Shown piece after piece: positions 1 through 8,089 of a DNA stretch of 37,237 bases (position 1 is its first letter; every line of letters starts with the position of its first letter). This DNA is from Chloroflexota bacterium (GTDB lineage: Bacteria > Chloroflexota > Dehalococcoidia > UBA2979), in contig VXMU01000123.1 of NCBI GenBank assembly GCA_009840945.1, positions 47,406 through 84,642 of the forward strand. Reading direction: 5' to 3'. The translations under genes were made by a program, and so were the position numbers. The notes under the pieces were generated by a model that had not been told where the DNA came from, searched no databases, and worked only from the letters and a program-made list of their open reading frames with translations.

Positions 1-118
1 GGGGGGGGCGGCCGCGGGGCGCGCCGCCCGGGGGGGGGCCACCACCCCCCCCCCCCCCCCCCCCCCCCCGCGGCGCGGGGGGGGCCGGGGCGGGGGGGGC
101 CCCGGCGCCCCCCCCTCG
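1..118. other. Low-complexity contig end
   Basis: Almost entirely runs of G and C, including a C run of about 23 nt around 47-69, with no coding signal. The matching position 3' of the second binding-protein gene (about 2281-2304) holds a clean GC-rich stem-loop, so this stretch may be a degraded read of the same kind of terminator. The other contig end looks similar, which points to sequencing or assembly artefact rather than biology. Confidence 0.8.
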
Positions 119-121
119 AGT

Positions 122-137
122 CTCCGCGAGTGCGGAG
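122..137 (-). terminator. Short stem-loop 3' of first binding-protein gene
   Basis: CTCCGC, loop GAGT, GCGGAG: a 6-bp stem about 20 nt beyond the stop codon of the leftward gene. The same stem occurs at 2310-2325, at the same distance from the stop of the paralogue, so the 3' flank was duplicated with the gene. There is no U tract; a role in termination or 3'-end stability is inferred. Confidence 0.4.
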
Positions 138-158
138 GCGTTACCCGTACGGGTCGTA

Positions 159-2075
159 CTAGGCGCGGCCCTCGATGTCCGGGTCGATCCAGGCACTGGC
201 GACCTGGTCGCCCCAGTCGTAGTACGAGCTGTTGGTGCCGAAGATGCCGCCGAAGCGGATCCCACGCAGCCACGGCTGGTAGATCTCGAAACCGAGGCCC
301 GAGGGCACCGGCGGCCAGAACATCTTCTCGAGGAAGTAGTCCCACATCGTCCGGTGGATTTCCTTGCGGGCGTCCGGGTCGATCTCGGTCTGCTGCGCCT
401 CGGCCCAGGCGTCGACCTGCGGGTCGTTGAGCCGCCAGCGGTTACCCGGCGACTCGGAGTGGACCGAGTTGAAGAAGTAGTTGTCGCCGTCGAAGCCGAC
501 CGTCAGCCAGCCGGACGTCGTCGCCTCTTCGAGCTTCGCGGGCACCCACGAGGAGTTGAACTCCGTGTAGTCGACCGAGCGCGAGTCGAGCTCGATGCCG
601 ACCTGGCGGAAGTGCTCCGTGGTGATGTCGCTGATCTCGGCGAAGTAGTCCGCGTAGCGGTAGTAGATCGAGTCGATCTTGAGGCCCTCGGCGCCGGCAG
701 CGGCGAGCAGCTTCCTCGCCTCGTCCGGGTCGTAGCGGCCGAACCATGGACCGAGCGCCGGGTCGCCAACCTGCGGCTCCGCGTCCAGGACGAAGGGCCA
801 CGGCTGCAGCGGCAGCGTCTTGGCGAGGTTGTCGTAGACGACGTCCTCCATGAACTCGGTGTCCAGTGCCAGCGTCATCGCCTGGCGGATCCGGTCGTCC
901 TGGAACTTCGGGTGCGAGAGGTTCATGCCGAACGGGATACCGCCGTTGACGACGACCCGGTGGTTGATCTGGATGTCCGGGTTCGTCTCGAGCAGCTTCT
1001 CGAGGTCCCCGAGGGTCCCCGCGACGGAGTACCCGTAGTCCAGCTGACCCACGCGGAAGGCCGCGAGGCGGGCCGACTGGTCGGTGACCAGGCGCACGTC
1101 GTGGCCGTCCAGGAGCACCTCGCGCTCCCAGTAGTCCGGGTTCTTGTCGAACGACAGGTGCGAGCCGTCGACGGCCTCGGTGAGGATCATCGGGCCCGTG
1201 CCGACCACGACCGTGTCGATGTTGCCCGCGTCCACGGTCTCGCGCGGGAAGATCGTCTGGTAGCGGCTGGCCAGCGGCAGGATGAAGTCCGCCGTGACGG
1301 TCCCCATCGTGATCTTGAAGGTGGTGTCGTCCGGCGCCTCGGTGGAGCTGATGTTGCGCCAGTAGGACTGGTGCACACCCTCCTGGCCGTAGCGGTCGAA
1401 GGCGAACTTCGCGTCCTCGGCGACGAACTGGCGGCCGTTGAGCGGCGCGATGTTCTGCCAGTGCACGTCGTCACGGATGGTGAAGGTGAAGACCTGGCCG
1501 TCCGGCGTGCGCTCCCACGAGCTCGCCAGCTCCGGCTCCAGCTCGATCAGGAACGGGTCCTTGTTCGGGCCGCCCTTCATCCCGAGCAGGCGGTTGTAGA
1601 CGTAGTTCGGGACCGTGATGGTCCCGCCCGCCGCCGACGTGGTCGGGTCGAAGTTCTGCACGCGGTACGTCGCGGCCACCTGCATGCGGCCACCCGGGAC
1701 CGGCTGCTTGTTCGGCTCGGGGAACTGGTACGGGTACGGCAGGCTGTCGTCGCGGACGAGCTTGCCGATCGAGTAGTCCTCGGTGTCTTCCGTAGCTTCC
1801 TCGGCCGCATCGTCGGCGTCATCGTCGCCGCCGGAGGCCTGCGTCTGGCTGGCCTGCGTGGCGCTGGTGACGGTCGTCGTGCCGGTCGAGCCGCTGCTCG
1901 AGGTCTGCGTCGTGGCGGCGGTGCCGCCATCATCGTCGTCGTCGTCATCGTCGCCGCCGCAGCCGATGAGCGCGGCAGCGGCGAGGCCGACACCGCCGAC
2001 GACACCGCCGCGTAGCAGCGTCCGCCGGTTCAGCTCAACGGACCACCAGCGGCCCTCTCGCTCGATCTCACTCAT
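159..2075 (-). CDS. ABC transporter substrate-binding lipoprotein (SBP_bac_5 family), Tat-exported, copy 1
   Basis: Predicted 638-aa periplasmic-type binding protein of the peptide/nickel (DppA/OppA, SBP family 5) class, which captures a solute for an ABC importer. The N-terminus has a twin-arginine motif (N-R-R-T-L-L, Arg17-Arg18), a hydrophobic stretch and a lipobox LIGC ending at Cys39, so it should be Tat-exported and lipid-anchored. A run of eight Asp and a Ser/Thr/Gln/Asp-rich linker (about 42-105) precede the binding domain. The ATG at 2075 is preferred over an upstream in-frame start because GAGGAG lies just upstream. It is a close paralogue of the gene at 2348-4261. No DppB/C/D/F-like partners are in the window, so the permease is elsewhere or beyond the contig. 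The ligand is unknown. Confidence 0.92.
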   Translation of the reverse strand: MSEIEREGRWWSVELNRRTLLRGGVVGGVGLAAAALIGCGGDDDDDDDDGGTAATTQTSSSGSTGTTTVTSATQASQTQASGGDDDADDAAEEATEDTEDYSIGKLVRDDSLPYPYQFPEPNKQPVPGGRMQVAATYRVQNFDPTTSAAGGTITVPNYVYNRLLGMKGGPNKDPFLIELEPELASSWERTPDGQVFTFTIRDDVHWQNIAPLNGRQFVAEDAKFAFDRYGQEGVHQSYWRNISSTEAPDDTTFKITMGTVTADFILPLASRYQTIFPRETVDAGNIDTVVVGTGPMILTEAVDGSHLSFDKNPDYWEREVLLDGHDVRLVTDQSARLAAFRVGQLDYGYSVAGTLGDLEKLLETNPDIQINHRVVVNGGIPFGMNLSHPKFQDDRIRQAMTLALDTEFMEDVVYDNLAKTLPLQPWPFVLDAEPQVGDPALGPWFGRYDPDEARKLLAAAGAEGLKIDSIYYRYADYFAEISDITTEHFRQVGIELDSRSVDYTEFNSSWVPAKLEEATTSGWLTVGFDGDNYFFNSVHSESPGNRWRLNDPQVDAWAEAQQTEIDPDARKEIHRTMWDYFLEKMFWPPVPSGLGFEIYQPWLRGIRFGGIFGTNSSYYDWGDQVASAWIDPDIEGRA

Positions 2076-2118
2076 ACACGTCTCCTCTTGCCCCGCCGTC
2101 AAGCGGCTTCGATACGCG

Positions 2119-2140
2119 TGTCGCGGCGCAGGCCGCGACA
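2119..2140 (-). promoter_or_regulatory. Conserved leader inverted repeat, copy 1
   Basis: A perfect 9-bp inverted repeat (TGTCGCGGC, loop GCAG, GCCGCGACA on the + strand) whose near edge is 43 nt upstream of the start of the binding-protein gene. The paralogue at 4304-4327 has an equivalent repeat 42 nt upstream of its start, with one pair changed C-G to A-T and one to a wobble. That covariation argues the pairing is selected, either as an RNA leader hairpin or as a dyad operator. Confidence 0.5.
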
Positions 2141-2157
2141 TAGTGCGGGACTATGTC
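2137..2157. promoter_or_regulatory. Palindrome overlapping a -10-like element
   Basis: GACATAGT, spacer GCGGG, ACTATGTC: 8-bp perfect arms. Read leftward it contains TATGTC, a plausible -10 for the binding-protein gene, though no convincing -35 is seen. The GACA arm is shared with the leader repeat at 2119-2140, so the two could not both fold in RNA. It could be an operator; the paralogue's leader keeps CTATGT but not the full palindrome. Confidence 0.35.
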
Positions 2158-2280
2158 ACACGCATATGGCGCCTTACAACACGAACGCTCACGGACACGT
2201 TAGAAGCTCGCGACATCACCCCACGCCGCGCGTCCGTGCCGGGACGCGGCCCACGAGGCACCCCGTTACGGGGCAAGGAG

Positions 2281-2325
2281 AGGGGCGGCCCGGAGGCCGC
2301 CCCTCGAGTCTCCGCGGTAGCGGAG
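2281..2325 (-). terminator. Tandem stem-loops 3' of second binding-protein gene
   Basis: A 10-bp perfect stem (AGGGGCGGCC / GGCCGCCCCT, loop CGGA, 2281-2304) and, nearer the stop codon, a 6-bp stem (CTCCGC / GCGGAG, 2310-2325). They lie directly 3' of the leftward gene ending at 2348 and separate it from the next gene. No U tract follows, which is common for stem-loop terminators in high-GC genomes. Confidence 0.6.
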
Positions 2326-2347
2326 GCGTTGCCTGGTACGGGTCGTA

Positions 2348-4261
2348 CTAGGCGCGCCCGTCGATGTCCGGGTCGATCCAGGCGGCGTGCACCTGGTCGC
2401 CCCAGTCGTAGTACGAGCTGTTGGTGCCGAACAGGCCGCCGAAGCGGATCCCGCGCAGCCACGGCTGGTAGATCTGGAGACCGAGGCCCGAGGGCACCGG
2501 CGGCCAGAACATCTTCTGCAGGAAGTAGTCCCACATCTGCTTGTGGATTTCCTTGCGGGCATCCGGGTCCAGCTCGGTCTGCTGCGCTTCGGCCCAGGCG
2601 TCGACCTGCGGGTCGTTGAGCTGCCAGCGGTTACCCGGCGAGGCCGAGTGGACCGAGTTGTAGAAGTAGTTGTCGCCGTCGAAGCCGACCGTCAGCCAGC
2701 CGGACGTCGTGGCCTCCTCGAGCTTCGCGGGCACCCACGCCGAGTTGAACTCGGTGTAGTCAACGCTGCGCGAGTCGAGCCCGATGCCGACCTGGCGGAA
2801 CTGCTCCGTCGTGATCTCGGTGATTTCGGCGAAGTAGTCCGCGTAGCGGTAGTAGATACCGTCGATCGACAGGTCTTCGGCGCCGGCCGCCGCGAGGAGC
2901 TTCTTCGCCTCCTCCGGGTCGTAGCGGCTGAACCACGGACCGAGCGACGCGTCGCCCTTCTGCGGCTCCTCGTCGAGCACGAACGGCCACGGGTGGAGCG
3001 GGAGGGTCTTCGCGAGGTTGTCGTAGACGACCTCCTCCATGAAGTCCGTGTCCATCGCCAGCGTCATGGCCTGGCGGATCCGCTCGTCCTGGAACTTCGG
3101 GTGCGAGAGGTTCATGCCGAACGGGATACCGCCGTTGACCACCACCGTCAGGTTGACCTGGATGTCGGGGTTGGTCTCCAGCAGCTTGTTCAGGTCCTTC
3201 AGCGTCGACGCGACCGAGTAGCCGTAGTCGAGCTGGCCAACACGGAACGCCGCGACACGCGCCGTCTGATCCGTGATCAGGCGCACGTCAGACCCGTCCA
3301 GGAGCACTTCGCTCTCCCAGTAGTCCGGGTTCTTGTCGAAGGAGATGTGCGAGCCGTCGACGGCCTCGGTGAGGATCATCGAGCCCGTGCCGACCACGAC
3401 CGTGTCGATGTTCCCGGCGTCCACTGGCTCGCGCGGGAAGATCGTCTGGTAGCGGCTGGCGAGCGGCAGGATGAAGTCCGCCGTCACCGTCCCCATCGTC
3501 GCCTTGAACGTGGTGTCGTCCGGGGCCTCGGTGGAGCTGATGTTGCGCCAGTAGGACTTGTGCACGCCCGATTCCGCGTAGCGGTCGTAGGCGAACTTCA
3601 CATCGTCCGCGACGAACTTGCGGCCGTTCAGCGGCGGCAGGTTCTGCCAGTTGACGTCGTCACGGATGTTGAACGTGAAGACCTGGCCGTCCGGCGTGCG
3701 CTCCCAGGACGAGGCGAGCTCGGGCTCGAGCACGATCTCGTACGGGTTGTTGTGCGGCCCGCCCTTGAACCCGATCAGCCGGTTGTAGACGTAGTTGGGG
3801 ACGGTGATCGTCCCACCCGCCGCCGACGTGGTCGGGTCGAAGTTCTGCACACGGTACGTCGCGGCCACCTGCATGCGGCCGCCCGCAACGGGCTTCTTGT
3901 TCGGCTCGGGGAACTGGAACGGGTACGGGAGGTTCTCGTCCCGGACGAGCATCCCGACCGAGTAGTCCTCGGCGTCCCCGCCGGCGTCCGAGGAGTCATC
4001 GTCTTCGTCGCCGCCGGTGCTCTGGGTCTGGCCGGCCTGCGTCTGGCTGGTGATGTTCGACGAGGTGCCCGAGCTGGTGCCGGACGTCTGCGTCGTGGTG
4101 CTGGTGGTAGCAGCACCGTCGTCATCGTCGTCGTCATCGCCGCCGCAGCCGATGAGCGCAGCGGCAGCGAGGCCGGCGCCACCGAGCAGGCCACCTCGTA
4201 GGAGCGTGCGCCGGTTCAGTTCAGCGGACCACCAACGGCCCTCTCGCTCGAATGCACTCAT
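2348..4261 (-). CDS. ABC transporter substrate-binding lipoprotein (SBP_bac_5 family), Tat-exported, copy 2
   Basis: Predicted 637-aa paralogue of the gene at 159-2075, nearly colinear along its whole length. Both have the Tat motif (NRRTLLRGG), the lipobox ending at Cys39, a poly-Asp run (seven Asp here) followed by a Ser/Thr/Gln-rich linker, and an SBP family 5 domain. The linker is the most divergent part, while the binding domain differs by scattered substitutions. The ATG at 4261 is chosen because GAGGAG sits 6 nt upstream; an ATG two codons earlier touches the ribosome binding site. The role is solute capture for an uptake ABC transporter at the outer face of the membrane. The adjacent ABC genes (4560-8068) are export-type and divergently oriented, so they are unlikely partners. 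Confidence 0.92.
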   Translation of the reverse strand: MSAFEREGRWWSAELNRRTLLRGGLLGGAGLAAAALIGCGGDDDDDDDGAATTSTTTQTSGTSSGTSSNITSQTQAGQTQSTGGDEDDDSSDAGGDAEDYSVGMLVRDENLPYPFQFPEPNKKPVAGGRMQVAATYRVQNFDPTTSAAGGTITVPNYVYNRLIGFKGGPHNNPYEIVLEPELASSWERTPDGQVFTFNIRDDVNWQNLPPLNGRKFVADDVKFAYDRYAESGVHKSYWRNISSTEAPDDTTFKATMGTVTADFILPLASRYQTIFPREPVDAGNIDTVVVGTGSMILTEAVDGSHISFDKNPDYWESEVLLDGSDVRLITDQTARVAAFRVGQLDYGYSVASTLKDLNKLLETNPDIQVNLTVVVNGGIPFGMNLSHPKFQDERIRQAMTLAMDTDFMEEVVYDNLAKTLPLHPWPFVLDEEPQKGDASLGPWFSRYDPEEAKKLLAAAGAEDLSIDGIYYRYADYFAEITEITTEQFRQVGIGLDSRSVDYTEFNSAWVPAKLEEATTSGWLTVGFDGDNYFYNSVHSASPGNRWQLNDPQVDAWAEAQQTELDPDARKEIHKQMWDYFLQKMFWPPVPSGLGLQIYQPWLRGIRFGGLFGTNSSYYDWGDQVHAAWIDPDIDGRA

Positions 4262-4303
4262 GAGCATCTCCTCATGCCCCGCCGCCATGCGGCATCGATC
4301 CGG

Positions 4304-4327
4304 ATGCAGCGGCCTGAACCGCTACAT
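4304..4327 (-). promoter_or_regulatory. Conserved leader inverted repeat, copy 2
   Basis: ATGCAGCGG, loop CCTGAA, CCGCTACAT on the + strand: a 9-bp stem with one G-U wobble in the RNA, 42 nt upstream of the start codon. It matches the repeat at 2119-2140 in position and core (TGT-N-GCGG / CCGC-N-N-CA) with a compensatory pair change. On the leftward strand it contains TATGTA, a possible -10. The rest of the 298-nt divergent region (4262-4559) shows no other feature I can support. Confidence 0.5.
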
Positions 4328-4559
4328 AGCGCGCAACTCTCGCACACGCGGTCGCTTGTGACAACAGGCGCGAGCCTTGTATTACAAACGGAAATAGAGA
4401 GCCTCCTCCACTCTCGCGGCTGTGCCACAGCCCTGCGTGCAGTCGGGACTTCCGCCTTGTGATGGTACGCACAAACGGGCTCGCCGGATCTCTCGACGTT
4501 CTCGTTCGGCGCTGCCGCCCCGCCGGGGGCTGCGCTACGATGGATGCGAAGGGCCTGCC

Positions 4560-5492
4560 GTGCCGCTCATCGAGACCAACGGCCTCACGAAGCGCTACTC
4601 GCGCGTCACGGCGCTCGACGGCCTCACGCTCGACGTCGAACCCGGCATCATCGGCCTGGTCGGCCCGAACGGCGCGGGCAAGAGCACGCTCATCAAGATC
4701 CTGCTCGGGCTCGTCGACGCCACCACCGGCACCGCCGAGGTGCTCGGACTGGACGCCGCCCGCGAGGGGCTGCGCGTCCGCGAGGTCGTCGGCTACATGC
4801 CGGAGCACGACTGCCTGCCGCCGGATCAGTCGGCGACGAACTTCGTCATCCACATGGCCCGCATGAGCGGCATCCCACCCTCCGCCGCGCGCGAGCGCGC
4901 CTCGGAGGTGCTGCGTCACGTCGGGCTGTTCGAGGAGCGCTACCGCCACATGGGCGGCTACTCCACGGGCATGAAGCAGCGTGTCAAGCTCGCGCAGGCG
5001 CTCGCCCACGACCCGCAGCTGCTGTTCCTGGACGAGCCCACCAACGGCCTCGACCCGCAGGGCCGCGACGAGATGCTGGATCTCGTCGAGCGCACCGGGC
5101 ACGAGTTCGGGATCTCGATCGTCATGTCCTCGCACCTGCTCAGCGAGATCGAGCGCGTCTGCGACGGGCTCATCGTCATCGACGACGGCAAGCTGATGCG
5201 CACCGGCCGCATCGCGGAGCTGACCGACGAGACCGCAGTGCTCGCCGTCGAGGTCGAGTGGGACGCGGACCGCCTCGCGGACATGCTCACCGAGCGCGGC
5301 CTCGAGGTGCAGGTGCTGGGCCGCGAGCTCGAGGTCGCCGGCGGGGGCTCCGACGGCGTCCACGACGCGATCCTCGATGCCGTCGTGACGCTGAACCTGC
5401 CTCTGGTGCGGATGGAGCGGCGTCGCCGCACGCTGGAGGAGCTGTTCCAGCCGGGCGCGGACGGCGCGGAGGCCTCGAATGGCGCAGGCTGA
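4560..5492 (+). CDS. ABC-2 type exporter ATP-binding protein 1
   Basis: Predicted 310-aa cytoplasmic ATPase of the CcmA/NatA-like class that powers ABC-2 membrane exporters. Visible motifs are Walker A GPNGAGKST (35-43), a signature loop variant YSTGMKQR (134-141), Walker B LLFLDEP (154-160) and the switch His192. At the Q-loop the sequence reads GYMPE, with Glu in place of Gln, a variant common in this class. Residues after about 230 form the usual C-terminal accessory region. The start is set at GTG 4560: GAAGGG lies 7 nt upstream, and the protein then begins PLIETNGLTKRY as relatives do. It overlaps the permease gene by 14 nt and heads a four-gene operon. The exported substrate is unknown. 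Confidence 0.9.
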   Translation: MPLIETNGLTKRYSRVTALDGLTLDVEPGIIGLVGPNGAGKSTLIKILLGLVDATTGTAEVLGLDAAREGLRVREVVGYMPEHDCLPPDQSATNFVIHMARMSGIPPSAARERASEVLRHVGLFEERYRHMGGYSTGMKQRVKLAQALAHDPQLLFLDEPTNGLDPQGRDEMLDLVERTGHEFGISIVMSSHLLSEIERVCDGLIVIDDGKLMRTGRIAELTDETAVLAVEVEWDADRLADMLTERGLEVQVLGRELEVAGGGSDGVHDAILDAVVTLNLPLVRMERRRRTLEELFQPGADGAEASNGAG

Positions 5493-6414
5493 ACCGACCC
5501 CCGGCTCCGGTTCGGCCACCGGCACGATCTACGACCTCGGGTACCAGGCGTACGAGGGCCCTCGCCGCGGGCGCGGCTACGCACTCTGGTCGCTCTACGT
5601 GCTCAGCGTGCGCAATGCCTTCGGCATCGGGCGCGGCGCGCTGCCGAAGGCGATGGCGTTCACGCTGCTGCTGTTCGCGCACGCGCTCGCCATCGTCCAG
5701 CTCATCCTCGGCGCCGTCCTGCCCGTCGACGAGTTCGAGTTCGTCACGCCCGAGGACTACTACGGGCTGATCCAGTTCATCCTCGTGCTCTTCGTGGCCG
5801 CCATCGCGTCCGACCTCGTCGGCAACGACCGCCGCACGAACACGCTCTCGCTCTACTTCTCGCGCCCCATCGAGCGCGACGACTACGCGCTGGCGAAGAT
5901 CGCGGCGCTGTGCAGCAGCCTGCTCGCGCTCACGGTGCTGCCCCAGCTCCTGATGTTCGCCGGCAACGCGCTCGGCGCCAGCGACGGCCTGGACTGGGTG
6001 CGCGACAACGCCGACGAGCTTCCGAGGATCGTCGCGAGCGGCGCGCTGCTGTGCCTCGCGTTCGGCTCGCTGGGCATTCTCATCGCCTCGTACGCGGAGC
6101 GCCGGGCGTTCGCGATGATCAGCGTGATCGCGATCTTCCTGGTGAGCTTCACCGTGGTGGGCGTGGTGGTGTCGGAGATCGACAACGAGCAGATGCGCTG
6201 GGCGATCTTCTTCAGCCCGCTGCACGTGGTCGACGGCTCGACGCAGTACATCTTCGACTCGCTGCCCGAGATCCACGCCGACTCGAGGCGGGGTGAGCCC
6301 TCCGACCAGGTCGCGTGGGCCGACTTCCCCGGCTACGTCTGGCCGATCGCCACGTTCGCCTTCGCCGTGGTCGCCTCGGCGCTCGTCGTGCGCCGCTACC
6401 GGGGGTCCGTCTGA
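5479..6414 (+). CDS. ABC-2 type exporter permease 1
   Basis: Predicted 311-aa integral membrane protein, the partner of the ATPase at 4560-5492, whose 3' end it overlaps. About six hydrophobic segments are seen, near residues 55-80, 95-115, 140-165, 190-210, 215-235 and 285-305. The loop after the second segment (DLVGNDRRTNTLSLYFSRPI) carries the duplicated-gene version of the ABC-2 pattern: acidic residue, short NTLSLY stretch, then SRPIER and Tyr-Ala-Lys. The N-terminal approximately 50 residues are cytoplasmic, beginning with a Pro/Gly/Ser stretch and then YDLGYQAYEG-like sequence common in this family. ATG 5479 has GGAGG 6 nt upstream. It is probably translationally coupled to both neighbours. 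Confidence 0.85.
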   Translation: MAQAEPTPGSGSATGTIYDLGYQAYEGPRRGRGYALWSLYVLSVRNAFGIGRGALPKAMAFTLLLFAHALAIVQLILGAVLPVDEFEFVTPEDYYGLIQFILVLFVAAIASDLVGNDRRTNTLSLYFSRPIERDDYALAKIAALCSSLLALTVLPQLLMFAGNALGASDGLDWVRDNADELPRIVASGALLCLAFGSLGILIASYAERRAFAMISVIAIFLVSFTVVGVVVSEIDNEQMRWAIFFSPLHVVDGSTQYIFDSLPEIHADSRRGEPSDQVAWADFPGYVWPIATFAFAVVASALVVRRYRGSV

Positions 6415-7337
6415 TGGCCTCCGAGGCGGCCCGGGTCGAAGTCCAGAACGTCTCCCGCTGGTACGGCGACGTCGTGGCCGTGAACGACATCTCGTTCACC
6501 CTCGAGCCCGGCATCACAGGCCTGCTCGGCCCAAACGGCGCGGGCAAGAGCACGCTGCTGCACATGATCTCGGGGTTCCTGCGCCCCTCGGTCGGCGTCA
6601 TCTCGGTGCTGGGCGCGACGGCGTGGCGGAACCCGGAGATGTTTCGCCGTGTCGGCCTGGTCCCGGAGCGCGAGTCCGTCTACTCATTCCTCGGTGCGCG
6701 CGCCTTCGCCGAGGCCAGCGCGCGCCTGCATGGCCTGCCGGACCCCGAGGACGCCGCCCGGCGCGCGATCGCGCGCGTCGAGCTGGAGGACGCGCAGGAC
6801 CGGGCGATGGGGGGCTACTCCAAGGGGATGCGCCAGCGCGCCAAGATCGCCGCGGCGCTCGTCCACGACCCGGAGGTGCTCGTCCTGGACGAGCCCTTCA
6901 ACGGGACCGACCCGCGCCAGCGGCTCCAGCTCATGGAGATGCTGCGCCGCATGGCCGCCGAGGGCTGCACCATCCTCTTCTCCTCCCACATCCTCGAGGA
7001 GGTCGAGCGCCTCGCGGAGAACGTGCTCGTGATCGTGAACGGTCGCCTCGCTGCCTCGGGCGACTTCCGCCAGATCCGCCGCCTGATGACGGACCGCCCG
7101 CACACCTTCGAGCTGCGCACCAGCGACAACCGCGCGCTGGCCGCGGCGCTCGTCGGCCTCCCGCACGTCTCGGCCGTGGAGCTCACGGACAGCCGCCTCG
7201 ACGTGCGCACCACGGACTTCGGCGCCTTCACCGCCGCCATCGCGGCGGCGGTGCGGGACTCCGGCGTCACGCTCCAGCAGCTGCGCCCGGCCGACGAGTC
7301 GCTCGAGAGCGTGTTCTCGTACCTGGTGGGGTCATGA
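6414..7337 (+). CDS. ABC-2 type exporter ATP-binding protein 2
   Basis: Predicted 307-aa ATPase homologous to the one at 4560-5492. Motifs are Walker A GPNGAGKST (39-47), signature YSKGMRQR (135-142), Walker B LVLDEP (156-161) and switch His192. The Q-loop again reads LVPE. After Walker B it has FNGTDPRQR, the D-loop region, where relatives usually have NGLDP. The ATG at 6414 shares its A with the TGA stop of the upstream permease (TGATG overlap), a sign of tight coupling. It probably pairs with the permease at 7334-8068. Two complete but divergent half-systems in one operon suggest either a four-protein hetero-complex or two related exporters. Confidence 0.9.
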   Translation: MASEAARVEVQNVSRWYGDVVAVNDISFTLEPGITGLLGPNGAGKSTLLHMISGFLRPSVGVISVLGATAWRNPEMFRRVGLVPERESVYSFLGARAFAEASARLHGLPDPEDAARRAIARVELEDAQDRAMGGYSKGMRQRAKIAAALVHDPEVLVLDEPFNGTDPRQRLQLMEMLRRMAAEGCTILFSSHILEEVERLAENVLVIVNGRLAASGDFRQIRRLMTDRPHTFELRTSDNRALAAALVGLPHVSAVELTDSRLDVRTTDFGAFTAAIAAAVRDSGVTLQQLRPADESLESVFSYLVGS

Positions 7338-8068
7338 CGCTCACGCTGCTCTCGCTGACGGCGCACCAGCTGCTGGGACGGCGGCGCGCGATCCTGATCG
7401 CGCTGCTGGCGCTGATCCCCGTCGGCGTCGCGTTGCTGATCCGCTTCGCCGGGGACACCGGCGACGGACCGGCGTACGAGACGGCGACGGACACCATCGT
7501 CGGCTTCGTGTTCCTCCTGCTGCTGCCCATCGGCGCGCTGGTCTTCGGCACGTCGGCGCTCGGCTCGGAGGTCGAGGACGGGACGGTGGTGTACCTGCTG
7601 GCGCACCCGATCGCGCGCTGGCGCGTGGTGGTGGTGAAGGCCGTCGTGGCGTCGGCCGCGACGATCCTGCTCACCGCGCCCGCGGCGCTGCTGACCGCCG
7701 TGATCATCCTCGGCGGCTTCGACGAGGAGTCGCTGTGGTGGGCTGCGACGGTCGCCACGGTCGTTGGTAGCGTCGTCTACAGCACGCTGTTCGTCGGGCT
7801 CAGCACGGTCACGAGCCGCGCGCTGATCATCGGGCTGATCTACGTCTTCGTATGGGAGGCGTTCATCACCAACCTCTTCAGCGGCACGCGCTGGGTGAGC
7901 GTGCGCGAGTACGTCGAGGGCACCGCCAACGCCCTCACCCCCGTGGAGTCGGTGACCGGCAAGCTCGACGGCCAGGAGGCCGCGATCGCCTCGGTCGTGG
8001 TCGTCGCGGCCTCACTCATCGTCGGGACGTGGTTCCTGACGCGCTTCGAGATCGGCGAGCGCGCCTAG
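7334..8068 (+). CDS. ABC-2 type exporter permease 2
   Basis: Predicted 244-aa membrane protein of the ABC-2/NosY-like class. It carries hydrophobic segments near 18-38, 55-78, 103-128, 135-160, 163-183 and 220-238, and the family pattern between segments 2 and 3: Glu-Val-Glu-Asp-Gly-Thr, YLLAHPI, Arg and Lys (about 82-105). The ATG at 7334 overlaps the stop of the preceding ATPase by 4 nt (ATGA), so it is the last gene of the exporter operon. It is shorter than permease 1 because it lacks that protein's cytoplasmic N-terminal extension. Substrate unknown. Confidence 0.85.
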   Translation: MTLTLLSLTAHQLLGRRRAILIALLALIPVGVALLIRFAGDTGDGPAYETATDTIVGFVFLLLLPIGALVFGTSALGSEVEDGTVVYLLAHPIARWRVVVVKAVVASAATILLTAPAALLTAVIILGGFDEESLWWAATVATVVGSVVYSTLFVGLSTVTSRALIIGLIYVFVWEAFITNLFSGTRWVSVREYVEGTANALTPVESVTGKLDGQEAAIASVVVVAASLIVGTWFLTRFEIGERA

Positions 8069-8089
8069 CGAAGCCGGCGCGTCACATGG

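Noticed and set aside
354-4201. Long plus-strand open frames opposite the two binding-protein genes
   Set aside because: Arg/Val/Leu-rich translation without family features; explained by codon bias on the other strand.
4536-4541. TACGAT as a -10 for the exporter operon
   Set aside because: Only 4 of 6 matches, no -35 at proper spacing, and it would leave a very short leader; not strong enough to list.
159-8068. Binding proteins and the adjacent ABC genes as one import system
   Set aside because: The ABC genes are export-type ABC-2 ATPases and permeases in a divergent operon, not DppB/C/D/F-like importer parts.
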